NCBI RefSeq assembly: GCF_001647285.1
Contig: NZ_LRML01000015.1
Coordinates: 1-64,000 of the forward strand
Length of the DNA: 64,000 nucleotides
Reading direction: 5' to 3'
Origin: Rufibacter roseus
GTDB taxonomy: Bacteria > Bacteroidota > Bacteroidia > Cytophagales > Hymenobacteraceae
A model generated the notes under the pieces. The model made no database searches. It saw only the letters and a list, made by a program, of their open reading frames with translations, and was not told the origin of the DNA. This document shows, piece by piece, positions 40,646 through 49,515 of the stretch. A program made the translations under genes and the position numbers. Numbering within the stretch: position 1 is the stretch's first letter; the number at the start of each line of letters is the position of its first letter.

Positions 40646-42109
40646 TTAAGCTTTCTCCGGAATTCGTTTTAAAGTCTCCAGTAAAAAGCCCCAGTACTTT
40701 TGAACTGAGCTTATCTGCACTTTTTCGTCAGGCGAATGGGCGCCCGTAATATTTGGGCCGAAGGATATCATTTCCATTTCTGGATAATGTGTGCCCAAAA
40801 TTCCGCATTCCAAGCCAGCGTGGCAGGCGTTTACATGCGGCACGTCGTCAAATAGCTCACGGTATAGATTACTCATGGTTTTCACGATAGTGGAATCTGG
40901 ATTAGGTGTCCAACCTGGGTAAGAGCCTTTGAACGTAACCTCGGCGCCAGTCAACTCAAACGTGCTTTGTATGGCTTGAGCTAAGTCATTTTTCTCAGTG
41001 TCTACTGAGGAACGGGTGAGGCATTGAATAGAGTAGGAGCCATCTTTCACCAACACACGGGCTAAGTTGTTTGACGTCTGCACCAGTCCCTCAATGGCAG
41101 GGCTCATCCGGTATATACCGTTGGGGCAGGCGTAGAGAACCCGTAACAACTGGTTCTGGAAATCAGAGGAAATAGAAACCTGAGGCAGGTCAATGACTTC
41201 CGACTTGATTTGGAGATTAGGGTCTGTTAAGGCATACTCAGCTTTGATGATTTCGGCCTGATTTTCCAAAAACTGCTCAAAAACATCGGCACGGGCCTCG
41301 GGTACGGCTATCTCGGCAAAAGACTCACGCGGAATAGCATTGCGAAGGCTGCCCCCGTCAATGCTGTACACACGGGCGTGCAGCTTATCGGCGGCCTGGT
41401 ACAGCACACGGTTCATAAGTTTGTTGGCGTTCCCCCTACCCAAGTGAATGTCCATGCCCGAGTGGCCACCGGTAAGGCCGGTGAGGCTAAGGCGGTAACC
41501 TACAAAATCAAAAGGAATGTTTTCTTCATAATACACACCAGTGGCTGTGACATCAATGCCGCCAGCGCAACCAATGGTAAGTTCCCGGTCATCCTCGGTG
41601 TCTAGATTCAACAGAATAGAACCGCTGAGCAGGCCGCCTTTCAAGCCCATGGCACCGGTCATGCCGGTTTCTTCGTCAATAGTGAACAGGCACTCCAGCG
41701 GCGGGTGGGCAATATCTTGAGAAGTGAGCAGGGCCATCATGGTGGCTACTCCAATGCCATTGTCCGCACCGAGTGTAGTGCCTTTCGCTTTAACCCAGTC
41801 GCCGTCTACGTACATCTGTATTCCCTGGCTCAGGAAGTCAAAGTCAGTGTCGGCGTTTTTCTGGTGCACCATGTCTAAATGGCTTTGCAGTACCACGGTT
41901 TGCCGGTTCTCCATGCCCGGGCTGGCTGGCTTTTTTATGATGACGTTGCCTGCTTCGTCAGTAATTGTTTCAAAGCCTTGGCTGTTCCCGAAATCCTGCA
42001 TGAATTTAATGATCCGCTCTTCTTTTTTAGAAGGTCTGGGAACAGAATTTAAGGCGGTAAAATGGCTCCAGAGGGATTTAGGTTCCAGTGATTGTACGTC
42101 TGCGCTCAT
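40646..42109 (-). CDS. pepD: Aminoacyl-histidine dipeptidase (Xaa-His dipeptidase)
   Basis: M20-family metallopeptidase of about 487 residues from ATG at 42109 (an ATG four codons earlier is also possible). Metal-binding and catalytic blocks are QSHLDMVHQKN, LGADNGIGVA, TIDEETGMTG and, near the end, TGAHSPDEKVQI. The long lid domain (about 190-390) is typical of PepD. It cleaves dipeptides such as carnosine-type Xaa-His in the cytoplasm. Alone on the minus strand, divergent from the oxidoreductase gene. Confidence 0.94.
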   Translation of the reverse strand: MSADVQSLEPKSLWSHFTALNSVPRPSKKEERIIKFMQDFGNSQGFETITDEAGNVIIKKPASPGMENRQTVVLQSHLDMVHQKNADTDFDFLSQGIQMYVDGDWVKAKGTTLGADNGIGVATMMALLTSQDIAHPPLECLFTIDEETGMTGAMGLKGGLLSGSILLNLDTEDDRELTIGCAGGIDVTATGVYYEENIPFDFVGYRLSLTGLTGGHSGMDIHLGRGNANKLMNRVLYQAADKLHARVYSIDGGSLRNAIPRESFAEIAVPEARADVFEQFLENQAEIIKAEYALTDPNLQIKSEVIDLPQVSISSDFQNQLLRVLYACPNGIYRMSPAIEGLVQTSNNLARVLVKDGSYSIQCLTRSSVDTEKNDLAQAIQSTFELTGAEVTFKGSYPGWTPNPDSTIVKTMSNLYRELFDDVPHVNACHAGLECGILGTHYPEMEMISFGPNITGAHSPDEKVQISSVQKYWGFLLETLKRIPEKA

Positions 42110-42230
42110 ATAAAATAACATGTGGTTTCAGGCCTGGGTAAGGCACGTTAAACCGTGGTGGGGGATATAATTCAGGATAAAGGTAATAAAGGTTTACGAG
42201 ACCTAAGCGCGAAACAGCTATTGCTAAGCT

Positions 42231-42270
42231 GCTGTTTTCGGCCTGATTTTGCGAAAACAGACCTAAAACA
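42231..42270. repeat. Family A palindrome in a divergent promoter region
   Basis: TGTTTTCGGCCTGATTTTGC with right arm CAGACCTAAAACA. Unlike most copies it lies between two divergent gene starts (pepD and the oxidoreductase), so it cannot be a terminator for either. Confidence 0.75.
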
Positions 42271-42385
42271 ACGGTTTTTCTAAAGAAGGCTGAGCTTTCC
42301 GAGTCGGGTGTTTTAAAACTACTTCTGTTATAAGAAGTAAAAGAGAATGATGAATCAACCGCACATTCAAATAATTAGTTGAACT

Positions 42386-43336
42386 ATGGCAAAAGAAATG
42401 AAAGCAGCCTTTTATGAGGAGTTTGGTGGACCGGAAAAGATAAAAGTAGGCCAACTGGAGGTGCCTGAACTGAAAGAGGGAGAAGTGCTGGTGCGTATAA
42501 AAGCCGCCGGCGTGAATCCGGTAGATTATGTGGTGCGTGAGGGCTATTTAAAAGATATGATACCCACGCAGTTTCCGGCCATACCAGGTTGGGACGTGGC
42601 CGGCGTGGTAGAAGACCGCGCCTTTAGTGCCCGCCGCTTCAATGTTGGCGACGAAGTGTACGCCTACGCCCGCCGCCCTACCGTGCAGCACGGTACCTTC
42701 GCCGAATATATTGTGCTACCGGAGAGCTATCTGGCGCATAAGCCCAAGAACCTCAGCTTTGAAGAGGCAGCCGGTATTCCGCTGGTGGGGCTAACGGCGT
42801 ACCAATCTATGTTTGATGTGGGTAACCTGCAGGCGGGGCAAACAGTGCTGATATTGGGTGCTTCAGGTGGTGTGGGAAGCCTAGGCATTCAGTTGGCCAA
42901 AGAGAAAGGAGTCACGGTCATTGGCGTAGCCAGCCAGAAAAATCATGCGTTCATGAAAGAACTGGGCGCCGACCACACCGTCACCTACAAGGACACTGAC
43001 GTGGGCGCGGCGGTAAAGGAAATTTATCCAGACGGGGTTGATCTGATCTTTGACTGCGCCAGCGGCGAAACCCTGCAGCAAAGTTTGAAAGCCCTGAAAT
43101 CTGGTGGTACTTTGGTTTCCATTCTAAACCACGGAGAGGACATAGACAAAAGCATAAACTTTCACTACTGGTTTGTGGAGCCTAATTCAACAGAGCTGGA
43201 GCATATCAGGGAAATAGCCGAGGCGGGTAAGCTAAAGGTACACGTGAGTGAGAAATATTCTTTAGATGATGCCTCCGAAGCTTTAAAGCAGATTGCCACG
43301 CACCACACAACAGGAAAAATTGTGGTGGTGCCGTAG
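42386..43336 (+). CDS. NADP-dependent quinone oxidoreductase-type enzyme (MDR family)
   Basis: Protein of 316 residues of the zinc-independent medium-chain dehydrogenase/reductase group. GroES-like N-terminal part (KAAGVNPVDYVVREGYLKDM, FPAIPGWDVAGVVE), then the Rossmann motif TVLILGASGGVGSLGIQLAK (about 150-170). No catalytic zinc cysteines. It reduces quinones or other enones with NADPH in the cytoplasm. The start is ATG with no strong Shine-Dalgarno. Confidence 0.92.
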   Translation: MAKEMKAAFYEEFGGPEKIKVGQLEVPELKEGEVLVRIKAAGVNPVDYVVREGYLKDMIPTQFPAIPGWDVAGVVEDRAFSARRFNVGDEVYAYARRPTVQHGTFAEYIVLPESYLAHKPKNLSFEEAAGIPLVGLTAYQSMFDVGNLQAGQTVLILGASGGVGSLGIQLAKEKGVTVIGVASQKNHAFMKELGADHTVTYKDTDVGAAVKEIYPDGVDLIFDCASGETLQQSLKALKSGGTLVSILNHGEDIDKSINFHYWFVEPNSTELEHIREIAEAGKLKVHVSEKYSLDDASEALKQIATHHTTGKIVVVP

Positions 43337-43399
43337 TTCCTCAAGCCCAGAAAGAGGAGTTTTGCGCATATTTTTTGAAAAGCAGCCCCGAAATGCATT

Positions 43400-43575
43400 A
43401 CAGTCATTCCCTCTCCCTTGGGGAGAGGGTTAGGGTGAGGGGGCAAACGGCAGCAACGAAGCAATTGCCGTTGAATATTCATAGACCAGCCTCATTTTCT
43501 TGAATAGCCGCTTTTACTATATGAACCGTATTTCCCCTCATCCTAACCTTCTCCCCAAGGGAGAAGGAACCCCGC
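43400..43575. repeat. Inverted CCTCTCCC repeat pair
   Basis: CCCTCTCCCTTGGGGAGAGG plus GTTAGGGTGAGG (43409-43440) is mirrored by CCTCATCCTAACCTTCTCCC then CAAGGGAGAAGG (43536-43568). No gene lies between the arms. This kind of CCCTCTCCCT repeat is frequent between genes in many bacteria. Confidence 0.7.
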
Positions 43576-43579
43576 TGAA

Positions 43580-43611
43580 GCGTTTTCAGGCTGATTTCTG
43601 AAAAACAGCGC
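43580..43611. repeat. Degenerate family A palindrome
   Basis: GCGTTTTCAGGCTGATTTCT then GAAAAACAGCGC; shortened right arm. Confidence 0.5.
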
Positions 43612-43630
43612 AAGAATTAAAAGCTCTTGC

Positions 43631-43665
43631 AAGACCATACAGGTTTTTAAAACCTGTATGGTCTT
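43631..43665. terminator. Terminator-like hairpin
   Basis: Perfect 16-bp arms AAGACCATACAGGTTT and complement with a 3-base loop, followed by TTTTTTATAT. It could end the oxidoreductase transcript; it lies right before the GH92 promoter. Confidence 0.8.
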
Positions 43666-43676
43666 TTTTATATCTT

Positions 43677-43684
43677 TAGATTTG
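43677..43684 (+). promoter_or_regulatory. Candidate -7 element for GH92 gene
   Basis: TAGATTTG fits the Bacteroidota TAnnTTTG element 27 bp before the ATG; the matching -33 region would fall in the preceding hairpin and has no clear TTTG. Confidence 0.45.
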
Positions 43685-43711
43685 CTAAAATTTATCTGTT
43701 AGCTAACCTCC

Positions 43712-46006
43712 ATGAGAAAGTTTATTCTAATAGTTTTTTTACTCTGCCAGTTCTTTTCTTTCGGTCAAAAACCAAAGTTTGATTTGGTGCAGTGGGTGAA
43801 CCCTATGATAGGCACGCACAAGATGGGCCATACGTATCCAGGAGCTACGGCCCCTTTTGGCATGGTGCAGCTCTCACCCGATACCGATACCATTCCGTAC
43901 GCGGTGAACGGGAAGTACAACAAAGACGTGTACAAATACTGTGCGGGCTACCAGTACGATGACCCTACCATTGTTGGCTTCAGCCACACGCACTTCAGCG
44001 GCACCGGTCATTCTGACTTAGGCGATTTTCTGCTCATGCCCACTACCGGTAAACTGCAGCTGAACCCAGGCACTGAAACGCAGCCCGAGAAAGGCTATCG
44101 GTCTAAGTTCTTGCACGCCAATGAAAAAGCAGAGCCGGCTTATTACAGCGTGCTGCTGGACGACCACAACATTAAAGCCGAACTCACGGCCACTAACCGT
44201 GTGGGCATGCACCAGTACACTTTCCCAAAGTCTGACGAGGCGCACATCATTCTGGATTTGATGCACGGCATCTACAACTATGAAGACAAAAACGTCTGGA
44301 CCTTCTTCCGGGTAGAAAATGACACCTTGGTGACTGGGTTTAGGCAAACCAATGGGTGGGCACGTACCCGAACTGTATATTTTGCCATGTCTTTTTCTAA
44401 GCCAATAGAGAGTTACGGAAACAAAGACTATGGCAAGGCGCAGGTGTATCGCGGTTTCTGGCGGAAGTTTGACCAGAGCAAAAACTTCCCAGAGATGGCA
44501 GGAGAGCAGCTACGGGCATACTTCAATTTTAAAACGGAGGAAGGGGAGAAGATAAAGGTGAAGTTCGCGCTTTCCCCTGTAAGTACTGAGGGGGCTCTGG
44601 CCAACATGCGCACTGAAATACCGCACTGGGATTTTGACCGTGTGAAGCAGGAGAGCCAGGCGCAGTGGAACCAGGAGCTGAGCAAGGTACGGGCCGTGCT
44701 GCCCACCAAAGATGACTACATCAATTTCTACACCGCTCTCTATCACACCTTCCTGGGCCCCACCACTTATATGGATGTTACCGGCCAGTACCGAGGTCTT
44801 GACCAAAATAACCACCAGGCCAACGGCTTCACCAACTACACCACGTTCTCCCTCTGGGACACCTACCGCGCCCTGCACCCTTGGTTTAATGTGGTGCAGC
44901 CCAAGCGCAACGCGGACATGATCAATTCCATGCTGGCGCACTATGACCAGAGCGTGCACCACATGCTGCCGGTGTGGTCGCACCACGCCAACGAGAACTG
45001 GTGCATGATTGGCTACCACAGCGTCTCCGTCATTGCCGATGCCATCATGAAAGGCACCTACACAGGTGACGCTAACCGTGCTTTGGATGCCTGCGTAGCC
45101 ACCGCCCGCCAAGGCTACTATGATGGTCTGCAGTACTACATGCAATTGGGCTACGTACCCGAAGACAAGAACAGTTCTTCCGTTTCTAAAACTTTGGAGT
45201 ACGCTTATGATGATTGGTGCATTGCTCAAGTGGCCAAGAAATTGAACCGCCAGGACGTATATCAAGAGTTTAGCCAACGTGCCCAGAACTGGAAAAATGT
45301 GTACGACAAGAGCATTGGCTACATGCGTCCTAAAATGAGCGATGGTACGTTCAAAAAGGAGTTCGATGTGCTGAGTACTCATAACCAAGGCTTCATTGAG
45401 GGCAACGCCTGGAACTACAGCCTTTACGTGCCGCAAGATCCGGCCGCTTTGATTCAGTCCATGGGCGGGAACAAGAAGTTCGTGCCCCACCTTGACTCGC
45501 TCTTCACCATGCACTTGCCCGATGAGTTCTTCGCAGATACGGAAGACATCACCCGCGAGGGTATTATAGGGAACTACGTGCACGGGAACGAGCCGGCTCA
45601 CCACGCTGCTTACCTTTACAACTGGACAAACCAGCCCTGGAAAACGCAGGAGCGCGTGCGCATGATTCTGAAAAAGCAGTACCAATCCACGCCAGATGGC
45701 TTGGGCGGCAACGACGACTGCGGCCAGATGAGCGCCTGGTACCTGTTCAGCTCCCTCGGCTTTTATCCGGTCGCCCCTGGTTCTGAGCAATACGCTTTAG
45801 GCAGCCCTGCTGTCAAAGAAGCCACCATCAATCTGGAGAACGGCAAGACTTTTACCGTGGAAGCTAAAAACCAAAGCGATAAGAATGTGTTCGTGCAGAA
45901 GGTGGAGTTGAATAGTAAGCCGTTGACCCAACCGTTCCTGAACCATTCAGATTTGGCCAAAGGCGGGAAGCTGACGTTTTACATGAGCAGCAAACCAAGG
46001 AAGTAA
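43712..46006 (+). CDS. Glycoside hydrolase family 92 alpha-mannosidase
   Basis: Secreted enzyme of 764 residues with signal peptide MRKFILIVFLLCQFFSFG. N-terminal beta-sandwich (about 25-270) starting with VNPMIGTHKMGHTYPGATAP and GFSHTHFSGTGHSDLGDFLL, then an (alpha/alpha)6 domain with FSLWDTYRALHPWFNVVQPK, the glutamate in EGNAWNYS and the aspartates in GGNDDCGQMSAWYLFSSLGF. These are the GH92 calcium-dependent exo-mannosidase motifs (usual length 700-790). The HxHxxG segment suggests an alpha-1,2- or related linkage; the exact one cannot be read. It acts on mannan or N-glycan in the periplasm or at the surface. A second GH92 lies 3.5 kb away. Confidence 0.94.
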   Translation: MRKFILIVFLLCQFFSFGQKPKFDLVQWVNPMIGTHKMGHTYPGATAPFGMVQLSPDTDTIPYAVNGKYNKDVYKYCAGYQYDDPTIVGFSHTHFSGTGHSDLGDFLLMPTTGKLQLNPGTETQPEKGYRSKFLHANEKAEPAYYSVLLDDHNIKAELTATNRVGMHQYTFPKSDEAHIILDLMHGIYNYEDKNVWTFFRVENDTLVTGFRQTNGWARTRTVYFAMSFSKPIESYGNKDYGKAQVYRGFWRKFDQSKNFPEMAGEQLRAYFNFKTEEGEKIKVKFALSPVSTEGALANMRTEIPHWDFDRVKQESQAQWNQELSKVRAVLPTKDDYINFYTALYHTFLGPTTYMDVTGQYRGLDQNNHQANGFTNYTTFSLWDTYRALHPWFNVVQPKRNADMINSMLAHYDQSVHHMLPVWSHHANENWCMIGYHSVSVIADAIMKGTYTGDANRALDACVATARQGYYDGLQYYMQLGYVPEDKNSSSVSKTLEYAYDDWCIAQVAKKLNRQDVYQEFSQRAQNWKNVYDKSIGYMRPKMSDGTFKKEFDVLSTHNQGFIEGNAWNYSLYVPQDPAALIQSMGGNKKFVPHLDSLFTMHLPDEFFADTEDITREGIIGNYVHGNEPAHHAAYLYNWTNQPWKTQERVRMILKKQYQSTPDGLGGNDDCGQMSAWYLFSSLGFYPVAPGSEQYALGSPAVKEATINLENGKTFTVEAKNQSDKNVFVQKVELNSKPLTQPFLNHSDLAKGGKLTFYMSSKPRK

Positions 46007-46046
46007 TTGATTGCTGATTGTTTGTTGTTGATTGTTTTATAAAGTT

Positions 46047-46105
46047 GTGCGTAGAGTTAGCGCAGCGCTCTACGCACTTGCTGGACAGCCAATCTTCTGA
46101 TTGGC
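46047..46105. repeat. REP element, family R, isolated copy
   Basis: GTGCGTAGAG...CTCTACGCAC (46047-46077) then GCCAATCTTCTGATTGGC (46088-46105). No transposase gene nearby. A TTG-rich tract (about 46012-46036) precedes it, complementary to the CAA tracts beside other copies. Confidence 0.85.
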
Positions 46106-46133
46106 AAAACTGCAAAGGTAACGGCTACTGGCA

Positions 46134-46173
46134 CAGACGCTCGCAGGTCCTCCGGACGCTACGAGGTCTTTTG
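46134..46173. repeat. Dispersed CTCGTAGCGTCC repeat, inverted
   Basis: CAGACGCTCGCAGGTCCTCC then GGACGCTACGAGGTC, the reverse complement of the element at 21970-22012. Confidence 0.6.
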
Positions 46174-46225
46174 AGCGGGCAGTTGTTCGTTTAGGCTACT
46201 GCATCTAATTTTATTTAACTACCTT

Positions 46226-46261
46226 GTTTTGAGCCTGTTTTTCAAAAACTAGCACAAAAAC
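46226..46261. repeat. Family A palindrome, diverged
   Basis: GTTTTGAGCCTGTTTTTCAA with AGCACAAAAAC; 85 bp before the dienelactone hydrolase gene. Confidence 0.6.
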
Positions 46262-46346
46262 ACCTCTGCAAATTTCTTAATCATCAAAATTAATAGAAGG
46301 AGTTACCCAAAGAACAATCAACAACTAACAATCAACAAACAAACAG

Positions 46347-47201
46347 ATGGACCAGCGCATCATTAACCTCTTTGACGAGTACACCCACACGCCGCTCAGC
46401 CGGAAAGAGTTTATCAATAAGCTTACAAAGTTGACGGGCTCTTTGGCCATGGCCATGACGGTACTGCCGTTGCTGGAGAATAATTATGCCAGTGCCGCTA
46501 CGGTAGATGACAAGGACCTGCTGACAGAAGAAATCACGTATTCTGGGGCGGAGGGTGTGGCTATGAAAGGGTTTCTGGCGCAGCCTAAAGGGAAGAAGAA
46601 GCTGGGCGCGGTATTGGTGATTCATGAAAACCGAGGGCTAAACCCGCACATAAAAGATGTTGCCAAGCGAGTGGCACAGGCAGGATTTCTAGCGTTGGCT
46701 CCAGATGCCTTGTCGCCGTTTGGCGGCACACCTGCAGATGAAGACGAAGCTCGTACCCTTATCTCCAAACTTTATACGCAACAGAACCTCACCAACTTTT
46801 TGAAAGGCTTAGAGTATTTGCGCACGCATAAAAACAGCAATGGTAACACCGGCTGCGTGGGTTTTTGCTGGGGCGGAGCCATGGCAGGACAGTTGGCGGT
46901 GCATTCGCCAGAGTTAGACGCTGCCGTGGCGTATTACGGTCGTCAGCCCAAGGCGGAGGATGTACCTAAGATCAAAGCGAAATTGCTGCTACATTATGGT
47001 GGACTGGATGAACGGGTAAACGCAGGTATTCCGGAGTTTGAGAAGGCACTGAAAGAGGCGGGCACCAAGTATCAGTTATATGTTTACGAGGGAGCCAACC
47101 ACGCTTTCAACAATGATACCTCACCCACCAGATACAATGAGGCGGTGGCAAAACTGGCTTGGCAAAGAACCATAGCCCTTTTTGAACGAACGCTTCGGTA
47201 G
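46347..47201 (+). CDS. Dienelactone hydrolase-family protein (YghX-like)
   Basis: Alpha/beta-hydrolase of 284 residues. An N-terminal region (about 1-60) with SRKEFINKLTKLTGSLAMAM precedes the fold; it is hydrophobic in part and may be an export or membrane signal, though the twin arginine is absent. Core motifs are VLVIHENRGLNPHIKDVAKR, the cysteine nucleophile in GFCWGG, and the histidine in ANHAFNND. This layout matches YghX-type hydrolases. The aldo/keto reductase gene follows after 70 bp; E. coli has a similar yghX-yghZ neighbourhood (from memory). Substrate unknown. Confidence 0.88.
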   Translation: MDQRIINLFDEYTHTPLSRKEFINKLTKLTGSLAMAMTVLPLLENNYASAATVDDKDLLTEEITYSGAEGVAMKGFLAQPKGKKKLGAVLVIHENRGLNPHIKDVAKRVAQAGFLALAPDALSPFGGTPADEDEARTLISKLYTQQNLTNFLKGLEYLRTHKNSNGNTGCVGFCWGGAMAGQLAVHSPELDAAVAYYGRQPKAEDVPKIKAKLLLHYGGLDERVNAGIPEFEKALKEAGTKYQLYVYEGANHAFNNDTSPTRYNEAVAKLAWQRTIALFERTLR

Positions 47202-47271
47202 CTAACCCGAATCTAATTTTGCGGTTGCGGATAGGATGCTGTAATTTCCCGTTTAAACAAAGAAATAAACT

Positions 47272-48261
47272 ATGTCTTATACTCCCTCACCAAACCGTTA
47301 CAGCCAAATGGAATACCGCCGTTGTGGCCGAAGCGGATTGAAATTGCCAGCCCTTTCGCTGGGGCTGTGGCATAACTTCGGGCATGTAGATGTGCTGGAG
47401 AATAGCCGACAAATCCTCCGTGATGCCTTTGATGCTGGTGTTACCCATTTTGACTTAGCCAACAATTATGGGCCGCCTCCCGGCTCTGCCGAAGAAAACT
47501 TCGGAAAGATTCTGAAAGAAGACTTCCGAGGCTACCGTGATGAGCTGATAATATCTACCAAAGCGGGTTATAAAATGTGGGAGGGGCCATATGGCGAGTG
47601 GGGTTCCAAAAAATACATGGTTTCCAGCCTTGATGCCAGCTTAAAGCGCATGAGCTTGGACTATGTTGATATTTTCTACCACCACCGTCCCGACCCAGAC
47701 ACGCCTTTGGAAGAAACCATGACGGCCCTTGACCTGATTGTGCGGCAGGGAAAGGCACTATATGTAGGTTTATCTAATTATGACGTGCCCGAAGCCACAA
47801 GAGCGCTGGAGATTCTAAAAGAACTGGGTACTCCTTGCCTTATCCATCAGCCGAAGTATTCTATGTTTGTGCGCTGGGTAGAAGACGGCCTGCTGGACTT
47901 GCTGGAGAAGGAGGGAGTGGGTTGCATTCCGTTCTCACCGCTGGCACAGGGCTTGCTCACAAACAAGTACTTGGGTGGAATACCGGAGAATTCACGTGCC
48001 GCTAAATCTCACGGCTTTTTACAGCGGGAAGACATAACCGCAGATAAGCTGGAGCAAATTCAACTGCTGAACGAGATGGCCGAGCAACGCGGACAGTCTC
48101 TGGCCCAGATGGCATTGGCATGGCTTCTGAAAGACCCACGCGTGACGTCAGTACTTATTGGCGCCAGCACACCTTCTCAATTGGCAGACTCCCTTAAATG
48201 CATGGACAATACCCAGTTCGGCACGGAAGAGTTAGACCGCATTGAGCAGATTTTAAAATAA
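47272..48261 (+). CDS. Aldo/keto reductase, YghZ/Gpr-like
   Basis: NADPH-dependent reductase of 329 residues. Active-site tyrosine in HFDLANNYGPPPGSAEENFG, lysine in IISTKAGYKMWEGPYGEWGS, histidine in IFYHHRPDPDTPLEE and the C-terminal cofactor segment LIGASTPSQL. The insertion GYKMWEGPYGEWGSKKYM is typical of the YghZ group, which reduces L-glyceraldehyde 3-phosphate and methylglyoxal. Cytoplasmic detoxification is the likely role. The stop is followed by a palindrome and terminator. Confidence 0.92.
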   Translation: MSYTPSPNRYSQMEYRRCGRSGLKLPALSLGLWHNFGHVDVLENSRQILRDAFDAGVTHFDLANNYGPPPGSAEENFGKILKEDFRGYRDELIISTKAGYKMWEGPYGEWGSKKYMVSSLDASLKRMSLDYVDIFYHHRPDPDTPLEETMTALDLIVRQGKALYVGLSNYDVPEATRALEILKELGTPCLIHQPKYSMFVRWVEDGLLDLLEKEGVGCIPFSPLAQGLLTNKYLGGIPENSRAAKSHGFLQREDITADKLEQIQLLNEMAEQRGQSLAQMALAWLLKDPRVTSVLIGASTPSQLADSLKCMDNTQFGTEELDRIEQILK

Positions 48262-48272
48262 ATATAGTCTGC

Positions 48273-48310
48273 TGTTTTTGCCCTGAATTTAGAAAAAGAG
48301 GCCAAAAACG
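48273..48310. repeat. Family A palindrome
   Basis: TGTTTTTGCCCTGAATTTAG with right arm AGAGGCCAAAAACG, directly followed by a terminator hairpin. Confidence 0.65.
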
Positions 48311-48340
48311 AAGAGCTGTAAGTGTACTCTTACAGCTCTT
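48311..48340 (+). terminator. Terminator after the aldo/keto reductase
   Basis: AAGAGCTGTAAG/CTTACAGCTCTT, 12-bp arms, 6-base loop, followed by TTGTT. Confidence 0.75.
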
Positions 48341-48432
48341 TTGTTAAATACTTTTTGCAAACTGAACAGGTGAATAATTTTTGAATTTCTCCTGAAAATG
48401 CTCCTATAACTCTTAAACATGAAACCGAGAAT

Positions 48433-49242
48433 ATGACTTCAACCAATAAGAAGGCAACAGTATTCTTCTTGCTTCTAGCATTCGTTTGTCTAGGCCTTCA
48501 GTTACAGGCTGTTGCAGCTCCTAAACCCGAATTCTACCAACTGAAGATTTACCATCTTAATAACCAAAAGCAGGAAGACCGGCTTGATGCGTTTTTAAAA
48601 GAGGCCTACTTGCCTGCCTTGCACAGAGCAGGCATCGCCAAAGTTGGGGTTTTCAAACCTGCCGAGGAGTTGGCAGAAAAGACAACCACACCTGCTAAAA
48701 AGTTAGTTTACGTGTTCATTCCCTTCAGGTCTTCTGAGCAGATGTTTCAGTTGGATTCTAAACTGCAGAAGGACAAACAGTTTCAATCTGCCGGAAAGGA
48801 TTATTTAGAGGCGGCGCATAACAACCCAGTCTATGACCGGATGGAAGTAATTATGATGGAAGCTTTTGCAGGAAAGCCTGCTTTTTCAATGCCTAACTTG
48901 AAGTCAAATGCTGCTGATAGAGTCTATGAGTTACGGAGCTATGAAGCCGCCACTGAGAAACTCCACCAGAACAAAATTGACATGTTCAACAACGGGGAAA
49001 TGGCCATTTTCGATAGACTGGGTTTCAACGCTGTTTTCTACGGTCAGGTAAAAGCCGGAAGTAAAATGCCTAACCTGCTATATATGACCACCTTTGAAAA
49101 CAAAGCAGCCCGTGATGAAAAGTGGAAAGCATTTGGAGAAGACCCAACATGGAAGAAACTAAGCGCTATGTCAGAATACGCCAACAATTTTTTACGCGCC
49201 GATATTTATTTGCTTCGCCCCACGTCTTACTCTGATATTTAA
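48433..49242 (+). CDS. Secreted NIPSNAP-family protein
   Basis: Protein of 269 residues. N-terminal signal KKATVFFLLLAFVCLGLQLQ, cleavage near AVAA. Two dimeric alpha-beta barrel (NIPSNAP) repeats follow: about 35-145 (FYQLKIYHLNNQKQEDRLDA) and about 155-265 (RVYELRSYEAATEKLHQNKI). Bacterial NIPSNAP proteins, often with this FYELR-Y pattern, have no established enzymatic role. Genes of this group commonly lie near carbohydrate or aldehyde metabolism in Bacteroidota. A GH92 gene is convergent downstream. Confidence 0.9.
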   Translation: MTSTNKKATVFFLLLAFVCLGLQLQAVAAPKPEFYQLKIYHLNNQKQEDRLDAFLKEAYLPALHRAGIAKVGVFKPAEELAEKTTTPAKKLVYVFIPFRSSEQMFQLDSKLQKDKQFQSAGKDYLEAAHNNPVYDRMEVIMMEAFAGKPAFSMPNLKSNAADRVYELRSYEAATEKLHQNKIDMFNNGEMAIFDRLGFNAVFYGQVKAGSKMPNLLYMTTFENKAARDEKWKAFGEDPTWKKLSAMSEYANNFLRADIYLLRPTSYSDI

Positions 49243-49249
49243 CCAGTCG

Positions 49250-49287
49250 CATTTTTAGCTTAATTTTGAAAATTCAGCCCTATAACG
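49250..49287. repeat. Family A palindrome, diverged
   Basis: CATTTTTAGCTTAATTTTGA with right arm TCAGCCCTATAACG, 8 bp after the NIPSNAP stop and overlapping the next hairpin. Confidence 0.5.
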
Positions 49288-49325
49288 GAAACGGCTTCTT
49301 CATTTACTGAAGAAGCGTTTCCGTT
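49284..49325. terminator. Terminator hairpin between convergent genes
   Basis: AACGGAAACGGCTTCTTCA pairs with TGAAGAAGCGTTTCCGTT with one bulged base. Confidence 0.75.
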
Positions 49326-49357
49326 TAGTAAAGTTACCCCTGCTCTTACTCTTGCTC

Positions 49358-49485
49358 TTTCGGATTTATCAATCCGAAAGTCCTCTGTCGGGGATTTCCT
49401 AATCCCCGTGCCCCATCAGAAGGCGCCAAGGGGATTGATAAATCCCCGACAGAATGGTTCAGGATTAGGAAATCCCGAACAGCGG
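49358..49485. repeat. Family B inverted-repeat block
   Basis: TTTCGGATTTATCAATCCGA (49358-49377 and on), CGGGGATTTCCTAATCCCCG (49389-49408), GGGGATTGATAAATCCCC (49430-49447) and a half site ATCCCGAAC at 49472-49480. Same design as 20406-20546: GGATT...AATCC arms with short, varying spacers. No gene lies in it. Confidence 0.7.
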
Positions 49486-49515
49486 CTTATTGTGTAGAAT
49501 TTTCACCCTTACCTA

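Noticed and set aside
41250-41290. GGCCTGATTTTCCAAAAACTGCTCAAAAAC as another coding copy of family A
   Set aside because: It lies within pepD; the left half matches, but the right half differs at many positions, so it may be chance.
44510-45790. 426-residue minus-strand frame opposite the GH92 gene
   Set aside because: It is antisense to a well-supported enzyme with clear motifs, has no domain of its own, and its composition is that of a shadow frame.
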